Source of the DNA: Methyloceanibacter sp. wino2
GTDB lineage: Bacteria > Pseudomonadota > Alphaproteobacteria > Rhizobiales > Methyloligellaceae
Assembly (NCBI RefSeq): GCF_003071365.1
Contig: NZ_CP028960.1
Span: 1,364,001-1,428,000 of the forward strand
DNA length: 64,000 bases
Reading direction: 5' to 3'
Below the pieces are notes generated by a model that worked only from the letters and a program-made list of their open reading frames with translations, had not been told where the DNA came from and did no database searches. Positions 8,233 through 16,710 of the stretch are shown piece by piece. The translations under genes were made by a program, and so were the position numbers. The stretch's first letter is position 1. Each line of letters starts with the position of its first letter.

Positions 8233-9483
8233 GTGTCTGATCTTCCAACCGGGAATGCGGCCATTGGCCAGTCAGGCGGCCCGACCGCCGTCATCAACCA
8301 GTCGCTCGTGGGCGTCGTCGAGGGCTTGCAGAAGGGCCTCGTTGCCTCCGGGACGGTGAAGCAGATCCTCGGCATGCGCCATGGCGTGCGCGGCATCGCC
8401 AAGGATGGCGGCGACCTCGTCGATCTCACCACGATGCCCGCCAAGACACTCGAGGCCGTCGCCCAGACGCCGTCCGCGGCGCTCGGCTCCACCCGCGACA
8501 AGCCCGACGAAGAATACTGCGCGCAGATTCTCCAAGGCTGCCGCCAGAACAACATTCGCTACTTCTTCTATATCGGCGGCAATGATTCCGCCGACACCTG
8601 CCGCATCGTGAGCGAGAAAGCGGCAGAGGCGGGCTACGAGATGCGCTGCTTCCACGTACCGAAGACCATCGACAACGACCTCAAAGAGAACGATCACACG
8701 CCGGGCTTTGCCTCCGCCGCGCGCTTCGTGACGCTCGCCCACATGGGCGATGCGCTGGACAATGCCAGCCTCGGCGGCATCAAGATCAATGTCGTCATGG
8801 GCCGGCAAGCGGGGTTTCTCACGGCTGCCGCGTCGCTCGCACGCGGATGCCGCGAAACCGACAAGGACGCCGCCAAGCGGCCTGCGCCCCATCTGATCTA
8901 CGTGCCGGAAGTGCCATTCGTGATGGATCACTTCCTCCACGACGTCGATCGGGTCTACTCGGCCTTGGGCCGCTGTCAGATCGCCGTGAGCGAAGGTATC
9001 CGGGACGCCGACGGCAACGAGATCGGGCCACAGCTCATGCGCTCGGGCGAAGTGGACGCCCACGGCAATGTGCAGCTTTCGGGCTCGGGCGCCCTCGGTG
9101 ACGGCCTCGCCGATGCGGTGAAGAAGGCACTGACCCCGGCGGGCGGTAAGGCGCCGCGCGTCCGCGCCGATACGTTCGGATATTTGCAGCGCTGCTGGCC
9201 GGTGACGTCATCCATCGATGCCATGGAGGCTCGTGGCGTCGGGCGGCACGCAGCCAAGCTCGCAGCCGACGGCGACGCTGGCGCCTCCATCACCATCATC
9301 CGGACCTCGAACGTGCCCGGCGACTACCGAAGCGAGTTCGGCCGGGCGGACTTGTCGGCGGTGGCGCGCCACGCGCGGCATATGCCGGAGGATTTCTCGG
9401 ACGACGGCAACAACATCAGCGCCGTGTTCTACGACTATTGCCACCCCTTGGTGGGCGAGCTGCCGACCTTCGGAAAACTCTGA
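8233..9483 (+). CDS. pfp: 6-phosphofructokinase, pyrophosphate-dependent type
   Basis: A 416-residue enzyme of the PFK-A family that phosphorylates fructose 6-phosphate. Motifs are AIGQSGGPTAVINQSL (nucleotide/PPi loop), YIGGNDSADTC, the catalytic PKTIDNDL and MGRQAGFLTAA. PPi-using enzymes have Lys in PKTIDND and an acidic or amide residue in the GGD/ND loop, where ATP enzymes have GGDG and PGTIDND, so the donor is probably pyrophosphate. This form is common in methylotrophs and allows reversible flux. The GTG start at 8233 follows AGGGG at seven bases of spacing. About 105 bases separate it from egtD. It converges on speE with 25 bases between stops. Confidence 0.88.
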   Translation: MSDLPTGNAAIGQSGGPTAVINQSLVGVVEGLQKGLVASGTVKQILGMRHGVRGIAKDGGDLVDLTTMPAKTLEAVAQTPSAALGSTRDKPDEEYCAQILQGCRQNNIRYFFYIGGNDSADTCRIVSEKAAEAGYEMRCFHVPKTIDNDLKENDHTPGFASAARFVTLAHMGDALDNASLGGIKINVVMGRQAGFLTAAASLARGCRETDKDAAKRPAPHLIYVPEVPFVMDHFLHDVDRVYSALGRCQIAVSEGIRDADGNEIGPQLMRSGEVDAHGNVQLSGSGALGDGLADAVKKALTPAGGKAPRVRADTFGYLQRCWPVTSSIDAMEARGVGRHAAKLAADGDAGASITIIRTSNVPGDYRSEFGRADLSAVARHARHMPEDFSDDGNNISAVFYDYCHPLVGELPTFGKL

Positions 9484-9508
9484 GCGGCGCCGCCAAGCTT
9501 CGAGCGAA

Positions 9509-10363
9509 CTAGGCTTCGACCAAGTCCAGAACGTAGTTCGGCAGCGCGAACGCGGCGACATGGACGCGCGGATTCCAGTACTTCGTCGGGAACGCGCCTG
9601 CCGCGGCGTAACGCCATTCGATCTCGCCAACCGTATACTGCCGCAGGTCGTCGTTGTCGCTCGCCCAGCCATAGGACATGGCATCGCCGAAATAGCTCGG
9701 TGTGGTCGCCATGTAAGCGAACGCGTCCTCGAACAACTCGCGGAAATAGCCGACGGACTGCTTGAGCTCGGACGCCTGCAGGAAGGGCAGCCCGTTCTGC
9801 GTGACGAGGACGCCGCCCGGCGCCAGCGCGCGCTTGCAGTCCGCATAGAACTCTTTCGTGAAGAGCACAGCCCCCGGCCCGATCGGATCGGTCGAGTCGA
9901 CGAGGATCACGTCGAAGCGCTCGTCCGTCTCGGCCACGAATTTGGTGCCGTCGGCAATGACGACACGTGTACGCTTATTGTCGAAGGCGCCGTTCGAGAT
10001 TTCCGGAAAGTGCTCGCGGCACAGGTCGATCACGCTGCGGTCGATCTCGCATAGCGTGGCGCGTTTCACGTCCGGATGCCGCAGCACCTCGCGCAGGACC
10101 CCGCCATCACCGCCGCCGATCACGAGCACGTTCTTCGCCTTGCCATGGGCGAAGAGCGGCACGTGCGCCATCATCTCGTGATAGACGAACTCATCCTTCG
10201 TGGAGACCTGGACGACGCCATCCAACATCATCACGCGGCCGAAATCTTTGTTCTCGAAGATTATCAGCTGCTGATGTTCGGTCTGGCTGTCGAACAGAAC
10301 CTTGTCCGCCTTCAGGCGGACGCGGAAGCCGCCATGGAGTGTCTCTTCGACCCAACGGTCCAT
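9509..10363 (-). CDS. speE: Spermidine synthase
   Basis: A 284-residue cytosolic aminopropyltransferase that makes spermidine from putrescine and decarboxylated SAM. Family blocks are the N-terminal WVEETLHGGFRVRLKADKVL, the cosubstrate loop VIGGGDGGVLREVLRH, ATLCEIDRSVIDLCREHFPE and the catalytic VDSTDPIGPGAVLFTKEFY. The ATG at 10363 lies 52 bases inside the upstream speD gene, with AGGG about ten bases before it, so the two are likely translationally coupled. Its partner SpeD supplies the aminopropyl donor. Confidence 0.95.
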   Translation of the reverse strand: MDRWVEETLHGGFRVRLKADKVLFDSQTEHQQLIIFENKDFGRVMMLDGVVQVSTKDEFVYHEMMAHVPLFAHGKAKNVLVIGGGDGGVLREVLRHPDVKRATLCEIDRSVIDLCREHFPEISNGAFDNKRTRVVIADGTKFVAETDERFDVILVDSTDPIGPGAVLFTKEFYADCKRALAPGGVLVTQNGLPFLQASELKQSVGYFRELFEDAFAYMATTPSYFGDAMSYGWASDNDDLRQYTVGEIEWRYAAAGAFPTKYWNPRVHVAAFALPNYVLDLVEA

Positions 10364-10851
10364 CGCTCAAGTTCCCTACCGCGAAGTTCGGTTTTCACGA
10401 CCACGTTGTCCGGAGAAAACGCGCGTTTCATGACCTCGATCGTCGCGTTCGGATCGGCGGCGCCGCACATGAACACGTCGAGCGCCGCATAGCCGTATTC
10501 GGGCCAGCTGTGGATCGAGATATGCGACTCGGCAAGAACCGCAACGCCGGACACACCGCCATTCGGCTCGAAGTGATGCAGATGGATGTGCAGGAGAGTG
10601 GCGTTCGCCTCCTCCACGCACTGCCTCAGCGTCGCTTCGATGTGCTCCAGGTCGTCGAGCCGTTCCGCCCCGAGAAGATCAATTATGAGATGCGTGCCCG
10701 CGTAGCGCACACCATCTCGCTCACAGAAAAAGTCCTTGCGCTCTTCAGCCATCTCGGCCTCGAGGCACAAGGTTTGCGTTTCTTCCGTTTGGGCGGTGCT
10801 TGAACCATGATCCAAGTCCATCCCCAATTGGAAGAGGGCGTCACTGGACAT
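10312..10851 (-). CDS. speD: S-adenosylmethionine decarboxylase proenzyme
   Basis: A 179-residue SpeH-type prokaryotic proenzyme that makes decarboxylated SAM for SpeE. The core starts at GTHLIIDLLGAERLDD and contains the self-cleavage site AESHISIHSWPE: cleavage between E108 and S109 would turn Ser109 into the pyruvoyl cofactor. HHFEPNGGVSG and GYAALDVFMCG are the other conserved blocks. The ATG at 10851 has a strong GGGGAGG site with five bases of spacing and gives about 50 residues before the core, somewhat longer than usual. The C-terminal 17 codons overlap the start of speE in another frame. Confidence 0.92.
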   Translation of the reverse strand: MSSDALFQLGMDLDHGSSTAQTEETQTLCLEAEMAEERKDFFCERDGVRYAGTHLIIDLLGAERLDDLEHIEATLRQCVEEANATLLHIHLHHFEPNGGVSGVAVLAESHISIHSWPEYGYAALDVFMCGAADPNATIEVMKRAFSPDNVVVKTELRGRELERWTVGSKRHSMAASASA

Positions 10852-11065
10852 GGCGTCCTCCCCAACCAGTAGATAGATCCAGTCGAATAAGGGGCAGTTC
10901 TTTGCACCGCGCGAGTCACCCTTGCAAGTGGTTTTTTGGTGGCAAAGGTCACATTGGGACCCCGTGACGCGTGGTATGAACTCACAGACGCGCTCTAACT
11001 TCGATTGTGACAGTCGGCGCCCTCCGCCGAGGCTGGCGCACCCTTCCCGAGGAGCCTGTGCGACG

Positions 11066-12169
11066 ATGACCTTCCTGGTGCGAAGCTGGGCCGCGACCCA
11101 ATCCGCCGCTCTCGGTTCGGTAATGTGCTGTGCGCTCCTCGCGCCCGGACAAGCCGCCGCCGAGGCGCTGCCAAAGCTCGGCGCTGAACTGTCGCAGACC
11201 TCCGTATCCGGCCTGTCGTCCGGCGCGTTCATGGCCGGGCAACTGGAGATCGCCCATTCCGAAGACATCGTCGGCGCCGGAATTGTCGCCGGCGGTCCGT
11301 TCGCCTGCGCCGAATCAGCAATCGCGCGGCTGTTCCCCTATTGGGCCACCGGGGTGACGCAGAACGCGATACAGGCGGCGCAAAGCTGCATGAAAACCAC
11401 CCTCGGCGAGCCGGACCCCGAGAAGCTGATCGCGCGCGCTCGCGAGCTGGCCGACGACGGCGAGATCGATCCGCTCTCGGCGCTCGCGACGCACAACATC
11501 TATCTCTATTCCGGCGACAAGGATTCCACGGTCAGCCGTCCCGTGGTCGAAGCCGCCAAGAAATTCTACGAACTCGCCGGCGTGCCGGAGGGCAACATTT
11601 CCTATGTGGAGGGCGACGGCGGCCACGCGTTCATCACCGAGGAAGGCGGCGCGGCTTGCGGCCTCTCGGAAACGCCTTTCGTCAGCGACTGCGACTACGA
11701 CCAGGCCCGCGCCATCCTCGGCTGGATCTACGGTCCGCTGACGCCCGCGGCCGGCAAAGCGGAAGGCGACTTCGTCGTGTTCGAACAGGCCGAGTTCACC
11801 GAGGCCGGCGAAGGGCTGGCCGATGAAGGCGTCGTCTATATTCCGCCTTCGTGCCGGGAGACTCCCGGCTGCCGGGTGCACGTGGCCTTGCACGGCTGCC
11901 AGCAATCGCGCACCCGAGTCGGGGGCACCTTCATCGAGGACACGGGCTACGCAGAGTTGGCCGACACCAACCGGCTGATTATCCTGTTCCCGCAGATCGC
12001 CTCCAGCGCCGTGAACCCGCAAGGGTGCTGGGACTGGTGGGGCTATACGGGTCTCGACTATCTTGGCAAGGACGCGCCGCAGATCAGCGCGCTCTGGAAG
12101 ATGGTGGAGCGTCTCGCGGAACCTCCAGCGGAGGAAACCCCGGTAGAGGCGTCGCCCGAACAGGAGTGA
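11066..12169 (+). CDS. Secreted PHB depolymerase-family esterase
   Basis: A 367-residue protein with a Sec signal peptide (hydrophobic stretch, cleavage near GQAAA at residues 29-33). GLSSGAFMAG is the lipase-box serine (about S52), placed near the N terminus as in the type 2 catalytic domain of extracellular short-chain PHA depolymerases. The Asp candidate is in YSGDKDSTVS and the His in GDGGHAFIT. HVALHGCQQS and NPQGCWDWWGY are further family blocks. It would hydrolyse external polyhydroxybutyrate or a related ester; no substrate-binding domain follows the catalytic domain. GAGGAG lies 11 bases before the ATG. The downstream GNAT gene starts only five bases after the stop. Confidence 0.85.
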   Translation: MTFLVRSWAATQSAALGSVMCCALLAPGQAAAEALPKLGAELSQTSVSGLSSGAFMAGQLEIAHSEDIVGAGIVAGGPFACAESAIARLFPYWATGVTQNAIQAAQSCMKTTLGEPDPEKLIARARELADDGEIDPLSALATHNIYLYSGDKDSTVSRPVVEAAKKFYELAGVPEGNISYVEGDGGHAFITEEGGAACGLSETPFVSDCDYDQARAILGWIYGPLTPAAGKAEGDFVVFEQAEFTEAGEGLADEGVVYIPPSCRETPGCRVHVALHGCQQSRTRVGGTFIEDTGYAELADTNRLIILFPQIASSAVNPQGCWDWWGYTGLDYLGKDAPQISALWKMVERLAEPPAEETPVEASPEQE

Positions 12170-12174
12170 CCGTC

Positions 12175-12624
12175 ATGGACCACAGCACGACCGTCCTGAT
12201 CTTCGAGGCGCCTGTCGGCTCCGGCCTGTACCGCGATGCCTTGCGTTTGCGCGAAGATATCCTGCGCCGGCCCTTGGGCCTCACAGTGAGTTCCGAGGAA
12301 CTGGCGGACGACAGCATGCGCCAGCACTTCTGCGCCGTGGATTGCGGCGCGGTGGTGGGCACGGTGTCCCTGCGGCCCCTGGACGAGACCACGCTGCATC
12401 TGAAACAAATGGCCGTTGTCGAGCCAAAACGGGCCGCGCGTATCGGCTCGCGACTGGTTGCCCACGTGGAGCGTTGGGGCACGTCCGCCGGTTTCCGGCT
12501 TATGGTCGCCCATGCACGGGTCGGCGCCGAGGGGTTCTACCTCAAGCACGGCTACGCGCAGGAGGGCGCGGCATTTTTTGAACAGACGATCCCGCATGTG
12601 CGGGTTACGAAACGACTCAGATAG
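12175..12624 (+). CDS. GNAT family N-acetyltransferase
   Basis: A 149-residue single-domain acetyltransferase. LHLKQMAVVEPKRAARIGSRL is the acetyl-CoA-binding region (motif A, with R-x-x-R-x-G-S/A in place of the classical Q/R-x-x-G-x-G/A), and AEGFYLKHGYAQEG is the usual C-terminal block. The substrate cannot be inferred. The CAGGAG ribosome site overlaps the end of the depolymerase gene. Thirteen bases downstream begins bcp, so the depolymerase, GNAT and bcp genes may be one transcript. Confidence 0.85.
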   Translation: MDHSTTVLIFEAPVGSGLYRDALRLREDILRRPLGLTVSSEELADDSMRQHFCAVDCGAVVGTVSLRPLDETTLHLKQMAVVEPKRAARIGSRLVAHVERWGTSAGFRLMVAHARVGAEGFYLKHGYAQEGAAFFEQTIPHVRVTKRLR

Positions 12625-12637
12625 GAGGCATTACGGT

Positions 12638-13102
12638 ATGAGCTTAGAGGTCGGCGACAAGGCGCCCAATTTCAAACTGCCGACGGACGGCGGCGGCACC
12701 ATCTCCCTGAAGGACCTCAAGGGTGAAACCGTCATCCTCTATTTTTACCCCAAGGACGACACGTCGGGCTGCACGGCGGAGGCATGCGCCTTTCGCGACG
12801 CGCTGCCGGACTTCTCCAAAGCGAAGGCGAAAGTCATCGGCATCTCCAAGGACCCGGTGAAGAAGCACGACAAGTTCAAGGAGAAGTACGAGCTGACCTT
12901 CCCGCTGGCCTCGGATGAGGATGGCGCGGTTTGCGCGGACTACGGCACCTGGGTCGAGAAGAGCATGTACGGCCGCAAATACATGGGCATCGACCGCTCG
13001 ACCTTCCTCATCGACGGCAAAGGCGTCATTCGCGCGATCTGGCGCAAGGTGAAAGTGCCGGGCCACGTGGACGAGGTGCTAAAGGCGGCACAAGACCTGT
13101 AG
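12638..13102 (+). CDS. bcp: Thioredoxin-dependent thiol peroxidase, Bcp/PrxQ type
   Basis: A 154-residue cytoplasmic peroxiredoxin that reduces peroxides. The peroxidatic Cys45 and resolving Cys50 are in DDTSGCTAEACAFRD, the C-x4-C spacing of atypical two-Cys PrxQ. GISKDPVKKHDKFKEKY and DRSTFLIDGKG complete the family pattern. AGGAGG stands ten bases before the ATG. Open reading upstream of this ATG lies within the GNAT gene in another frame and is not part of the protein. The serine hydrolase gene follows after 18 bases. Confidence 0.95.
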   Translation: MSLEVGDKAPNFKLPTDGGGTISLKDLKGETVILYFYPKDDTSGCTAEACAFRDALPDFSKAKAKVIGISKDPVKKHDKFKEKYELTFPLASDEDGAVCADYGTWVEKSMYGRKYMGIDRSTFLIDGKGVIRAIWRKVKVPGHVDEVLKAAQDL

Positions 13103-13120
13103 CGGGCGGAAGGGCGTCCC

Positions 13121-14590
13121 GTGTCAAAACCCGTCATGCGCTCCGGCAGGATCTGGCTGGCCGCGCTGGTCCTAGTGATCTCGGCGGTCGCGTTCTTCGC
13201 CGGGCCGCCGCTGTACCGCATCGCCCTGCTCGGCTCCGGCTACATGGCCCAGCAGCTCTGCGCAGGACTGTTTGTCTCCGGCCGCAGCTTCGACCACGTG
13301 ATGGCCGAGGATTTGTCGGGTCCGGGCTTTGGCCCATTGGCGCTGTTCACCCCTCACGTGGACGAAACCGCCAAGACCGTACGTGCGTCCGCGTTCGGCA
13401 TTGCCGGCCAGACGGCGGTCTACAGGCACGGGCTCGGCTGCACGCTCATCCGGCATCGATCGGCGGCCGCCTATGGCGCGGAGAACCCCGATCCGTTCAC
13501 GGCAGACCTGCCGGCGGCACCGGACGCGGAGTGGCCGCAAGGGTCGCGTGTCGCGGCCGGCGCTTGGGGAAGAGACTTCGAATGGCCCGATGGCGTGGAT
13601 GGGCAGGCTGCATCCCAGGCCGTCGATGCCGTGTTCGCGGACCCCGACCCGGAACGGCCGCGCGCTACGCGGGCGCTCGTGGTCGTGCACAAGGGCCGCA
13701 TCGTCGCCGAACGCTATGCCCCCGGTTTCGATGCGCATATGCCGCTCGTCGGGTGGTCCATGAGCAAGACGGGAACGAACGCGCTTATCGGTCTGCGGGT
13801 CAAAGATGGAGCGCTTGCTCTCGACGATACGCGCCTGATGCCCGAGTGGCTCGGGCGGGACGACATGCGCAGCGAGATCACGGTCAACACGCTGTTGCGC
13901 ATGACGTCTGGACTGGCCTTCCACGAGGACCCGGACGACAAGCTGAGCGACGTATCCCAGATGATGTTCGTGCAAGGCAACACGGCGGCGTTCGCGGCGT
14001 CCAAACCGCTTGCGTATGCACCCGGCACACACTGGTCGTACTCGACGGGCGCGGCGGCGATCCTGTCGGGCGTGCTGCGCGAGACGTTCGACGACGAGCG
14101 GGACTATCTGAGCTACCCCCGCGAACGCCTTTTCGGACCGCTCGGCATGCGCACGGCGCAACTCCCACCCGACCCGTCCGGTACGTTGATGGGCGGGGCG
14201 TTTCTCTACGCCTCGGCGCGCGACTGGGCGCGGCTCGGACTCCTGTATCTGCAGGACGGGAAGTGGGGCGGCGAGCAGATCCTCCCCAAGGGCTGGGTCG
14301 CCTATACGACGCGGCCGACGGCGCAATCGCCTGAGGACGAGTACGGGGCACAGGTCTGGCTGAAACTGGAGAAGTCCGAAAATCTCGGCGAGCCGCCCAT
14401 GCCGGCCGACTCGTTCTACATGCTCGGCCACAACGGTCAGGCCGTGGCCATGATCCCCTCCAAGGACCTGGTGGTCGTGCGGCTCGGGCAAACACTGAAC
14501 GGCGGCGATTGGGACACGGCACGCGACCTCGGTCCGCTCGTGAACGCCTTCCCCGACAAGACGCCGAGAGCCCGGTTTCTAGGCGAATAG
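13121..14590 (+). CDS. Serine hydrolase, beta-lactamase (class C/AmpC-like) family
   Basis: A 489-residue membrane-anchored or exported protein. One hydrophobic segment near the N terminus (LAALVLVISAVAFFAG) follows the basic start. The beta-lactamase fold has S-x-x-K in WSMSKTG (S213, K216), a Tyr motif in HWSYSTGAA and GHNGQ near the end in place of KTG. Such proteins include esterases and D-aminopeptidases, and the real substrate is unknown. The GTG start has GGAAGGG upstream. The last 73 bases, ending in DKTPRARFLGE, are duplicated at 16638-16710 beyond the asparagine-synthetase-like gene, so the original 3' neighbour was probably the nucleoside transporter gene. Confidence 0.85.
   Translation: MSKPVMRSGRIWLAALVLVISAVAFFAGPPLYRIALLGSGYMAQQLCAGLFVSGRSFDHVMAEDLSGPGFGPLALFTPHVDETAKTVRASAFGIAGQTAVYRHGLGCTLIRHRSAAAYGAENPDPFTADLPAAPDAEWPQGSRVAAGAWGRDFEWPDGVDGQAASQAVDAVFADPDPERPRATRALVVVHKGRIVAERYAPGFDAHMPLVGWSMSKTGTNALIGLRVKDGALALDDTRLMPEWLGRDDMRSEITVNTLLRMTSGLAFHEDPDDKLSDVSQMMFVQGNTAAFAASKPLAYAPGTHWSYSTGAAAILSGVLRETFDDERDYLSYPRERLFGPLGMRTAQLPPDPSGTLMGGAFLYASARDWARLGLLYLQDGKWGGEQILPKGWVAYTTRPTAQSPEDEYGAQVWLKLEKSENLGEPPMPADSFYMLGHNGQAVAMIPSKDLVVVRLGQTLNGGDWDTARDLGPLVNAFPDKTPRARFLGE
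14518..14590 (+). repeat. Direct repeat, left copy (3' end of the serine hydrolase gene)
   Basis: A 73-base segment matching 16638-16710 with four mismatches, all in the last third. It encodes the C terminus of the serine hydrolase (ARDLGPLVNAFPDKTP, then RARFLGE and the stop). The flanking sequences on both sides differ between the copies, so the match ends are sharp. It marks the left boundary of a 2.1-kb insertion. Confidence 0.9.
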
Positions 14591-16637
14591 CTCTGCTAGC
14601 GGCCTCTCCTGTCTCTCCGGACGGGCAAAGTGGAGCAGCAGGCAACCAAAAAGTGGCAATTCAGGCAGGAACTTATGGCACCTATTTGTAGTCGTATTCG
14701 CAAAATAACGCCTGTTACGGTGGCGCGCGATTCTGCAACCTTTGGGGGAGGTTGTGTTGCCGAGCTTTGCCGCCATAACAACAACAAGGCCGTTGAGCGA
14801 CACGGACATCATCAAATACCGAGATGCCACGCTGCGGGCGGCACTTTATCACCCGTCGACCGTTCGGACCTTCATTCACCAGTCACGTCGCTCTGTCGTC
14901 TTTGAACTGTGCGGACTTGAGTCTGCGGCCGTCTCGGAAGGACCCCATCGGAGTTTTGCGACCCTCAGCCTTTTCGAGGGGCGCGCGGTAGATGGGACCG
15001 AAGGCGAATTTCTCACCACCCAAGCTGTGATACGGCGCAACCCCGACCCGGCACGCATCCAAGGTGCCTTTTACTGGCTGCGTGTGAACCGGGCGGGAGA
15101 CGTCCTGGTTGATTACGATCCGCTGCTAGCGATCCCACTCTATTACGCCACGGCCACCGGCCTATCCGTGATCTCCGACCGCTCCTCCATTTGCGCCGCG
15201 ATCGTTGGCGATGAAGCGCCTGACCCCCTTACGGGAACGTGGGTATCGAGCCTCGGCTACGCTGTCGGCGAGCGGACCATGTTCGAGCGGGTACGGCGTG
15301 CATCGGTCAATTCCAAATTGCTGTCTCGTCATGGTGAGATCGTTGATGTTCCCTCTGGAGGTTCGCCATTCCACAGAAAGGGCTTTAGCAGCGGCAAGAA
15401 GAAGCTGCTCGCCTATCGCGAAGCTGTCGCCTCATTGTTGCAGGCGCACGTCAAGGAGCATGGGGCGATCCGCCTTGGCCTGACCGGTGGAAAAGACTCC
15501 AGGCTCGTGCTCTCCTTCCTTCTCGACGCTGGCCTGCACCACCAATCCGAGTTCTTCGTTCACGACTTCGCTGCCGATCGTGGCGGGGGAGCCGATGCGG
15601 TCGTCGCGCAACAGATCGCACGCATGTTCGGATTGAACCTTGAGGTGATCCCTCGCCCTTCGGCGGTCAGCGAGCCTCCTTCGGTCGATGCTTTGATCAA
15701 CCGACTAGAGGCGCATGCTTTCTCTGTCGACGGACTAACCAGTGGCTGGGATGCCATTCGCGTTTCACCACCATCGAGGTCTAGGGACGTGGACGTGAAG
15801 GGCCTCTACGGCGAGGTGCTCAAGCACTTCTATAAGAGACGAGCGCCCGAGCTTTCTGGCTACAGCATAGAAACGACCATTCCGACATTAGACCCGTTCG
15901 GCGCGTTCTTGGAGCACACCAAAGAGACGCTAAGCGCCGACTTGCTCCCCGTCTTGGCACGCCATGCGCCCAGACGATCCAACAGCCGTGATTTTGCAGA
16001 TGTCTTCTACTGCACTCAGCGCCTTCCAAACTGGGCAGGGGTCAACTATGGCGCAAAGCGTCACTCAAGCCTGGCATTTTCACCTCTCTACAATAGAGCG
16101 CTGCTGGCATTGCCATTCCGGGTTTCCTACAAGGAACGGCAAGCGCAGCGCTTTCATCACGATATCATCAGTCTGGTTTCGCCGGAGCTCGCGGACATAG
16201 CCTTCGCGAACGACAAATGGGCACCCCATCTTCGTAGGTCCCCCCCACCCGTCACGGATCCCCCTGGCATTCCGAAGCATGGTGGCTGGCAGTACACCCT
16301 TGCGAAGTGCCCCGAGATCACCAGCTACGTGACGGAGGTCATAGCCTCGTCTTCAGCCGCGTGGACTGCCATGATTGACCGTGCCCGGGTTATTCAAACG
16401 ATTAGAGATGGCTCCCTCACACCGAGGCAGATTTCCTCGATGCTGGGACTGGTCACGACGAGCCTGTTTGAGATGGGCGAGCTTACCGCTCCCAAGACGA
16501 GTTTCGTCGGGCACTTTTGCCCGGACTAGTCCCACTTTGCGCTGGAGCCACGTACCGACGCGACCGCGGTTTCGCCCGAGTTCCGCCCCCAGCCATAGAG
16601 GCAAATGCTTGTGTTGGCACTGTCGACTGTTTCGTGC
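14591..16637. mobile_element. Putative acquired segment bounded by 73-bp direct repeats
   Basis: About 2.05 kb lying between two direct copies of the serine hydrolase 3' end (repeat period 2120 bases). It carries a single gene (14757-16529). Its DNA is visibly less GC-rich than its neighbours and uses more A/T-ending codons. No transposase, integrase or terminal inverted repeat is visible. The arrangement looks like site-specific or homology-driven insertion at the 3' end of a gene, with the incoming DNA restoring that end. A tandem duplication with later replacement is an alternative. Confidence 0.55.
14757..16529 (+). CDS. Asparagine synthetase-like ATP-pyrophosphatase protein
   Basis: About 590 residues. 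The C-terminal half has the PP-loop LGLTGGKDSRLVLSFLL (TGGKDS near residue 243) of asparagine synthetase B-type amidotransferases, which adenylate a carboxylate. The N-terminal half still resembles the glutaminase domain (GAFYWLRVN, VDYDPLLAIPLYY, VISDRSSICAA) but lacks the N-terminal catalytic Cys, so glutamine hydrolysis is not expected. The product is unknown; relatives modify polysaccharides or peptides. There is no ATG near the start: I chose the TTG at 14757, five bases after GGGGAGG. A GTG at 14754 and a TTG at 14742 are alternatives. The gene stands alone inside the repeat-bounded segment, and its lower GC suggests horizontal transfer. Confidence 0.75.
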   Translation: MPSFAAITTTRPLSDTDIIKYRDATLRAALYHPSTVRTFIHQSRRSVVFELCGLESAAVSEGPHRSFATLSLFEGRAVDGTEGEFLTTQAVIRRNPDPARIQGAFYWLRVNRAGDVLVDYDPLLAIPLYYATATGLSVISDRSSICAAIVGDEAPDPLTGTWVSSLGYAVGERTMFERVRRASVNSKLLSRHGEIVDVPSGGSPFHRKGFSSGKKKLLAYREAVASLLQAHVKEHGAIRLGLTGGKDSRLVLSFLLDAGLHHQSEFFVHDFAADRGGGADAVVAQQIARMFGLNLEVIPRPSAVSEPPSVDALINRLEAHAFSVDGLTSGWDAIRVSPPSRSRDVDVKGLYGEVLKHFYKRRAPELSGYSIETTIPTLDPFGAFLEHTKETLSADLLPVLARHAPRRSNSRDFADVFYCTQRLPNWAGVNYGAKRHSSLAFSPLYNRALLALPFRVSYKERQAQRFHHDIISLVSPELADIAFANDKWAPHLRRSPPPVTDPPGIPKHGGWQYTLAKCPEITSYVTEVIASSSAAWTAMIDRARVIQTIRDGSLTPRQISSMLGLVTTSLFEMGELTAPKTSFVGHFCPD

Positions 16638-16710
16638 GGCACGCGACCTCGGTCCGCTCGTGAACGCCTTCCCCGACAAGACACCGAAAGTCAGGTTTCT
16701 AGGCGAATAG
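16638..16710 (+). repeat. Direct repeat, right copy
   Basis: A 73-base match to 14518-14590 with four mismatches; here it would encode DKTPKVRFLGE and the same stop. It also contains the last bases of the nucleoside transporter gene on the other strand: the transporter stop (TAG, 16699-16701 on minus) lies inside the repeat. In the ancestral layout the two convergent genes therefore overlapped by 12 bases, which identifies this junction as the original one. Confidence 0.9.
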
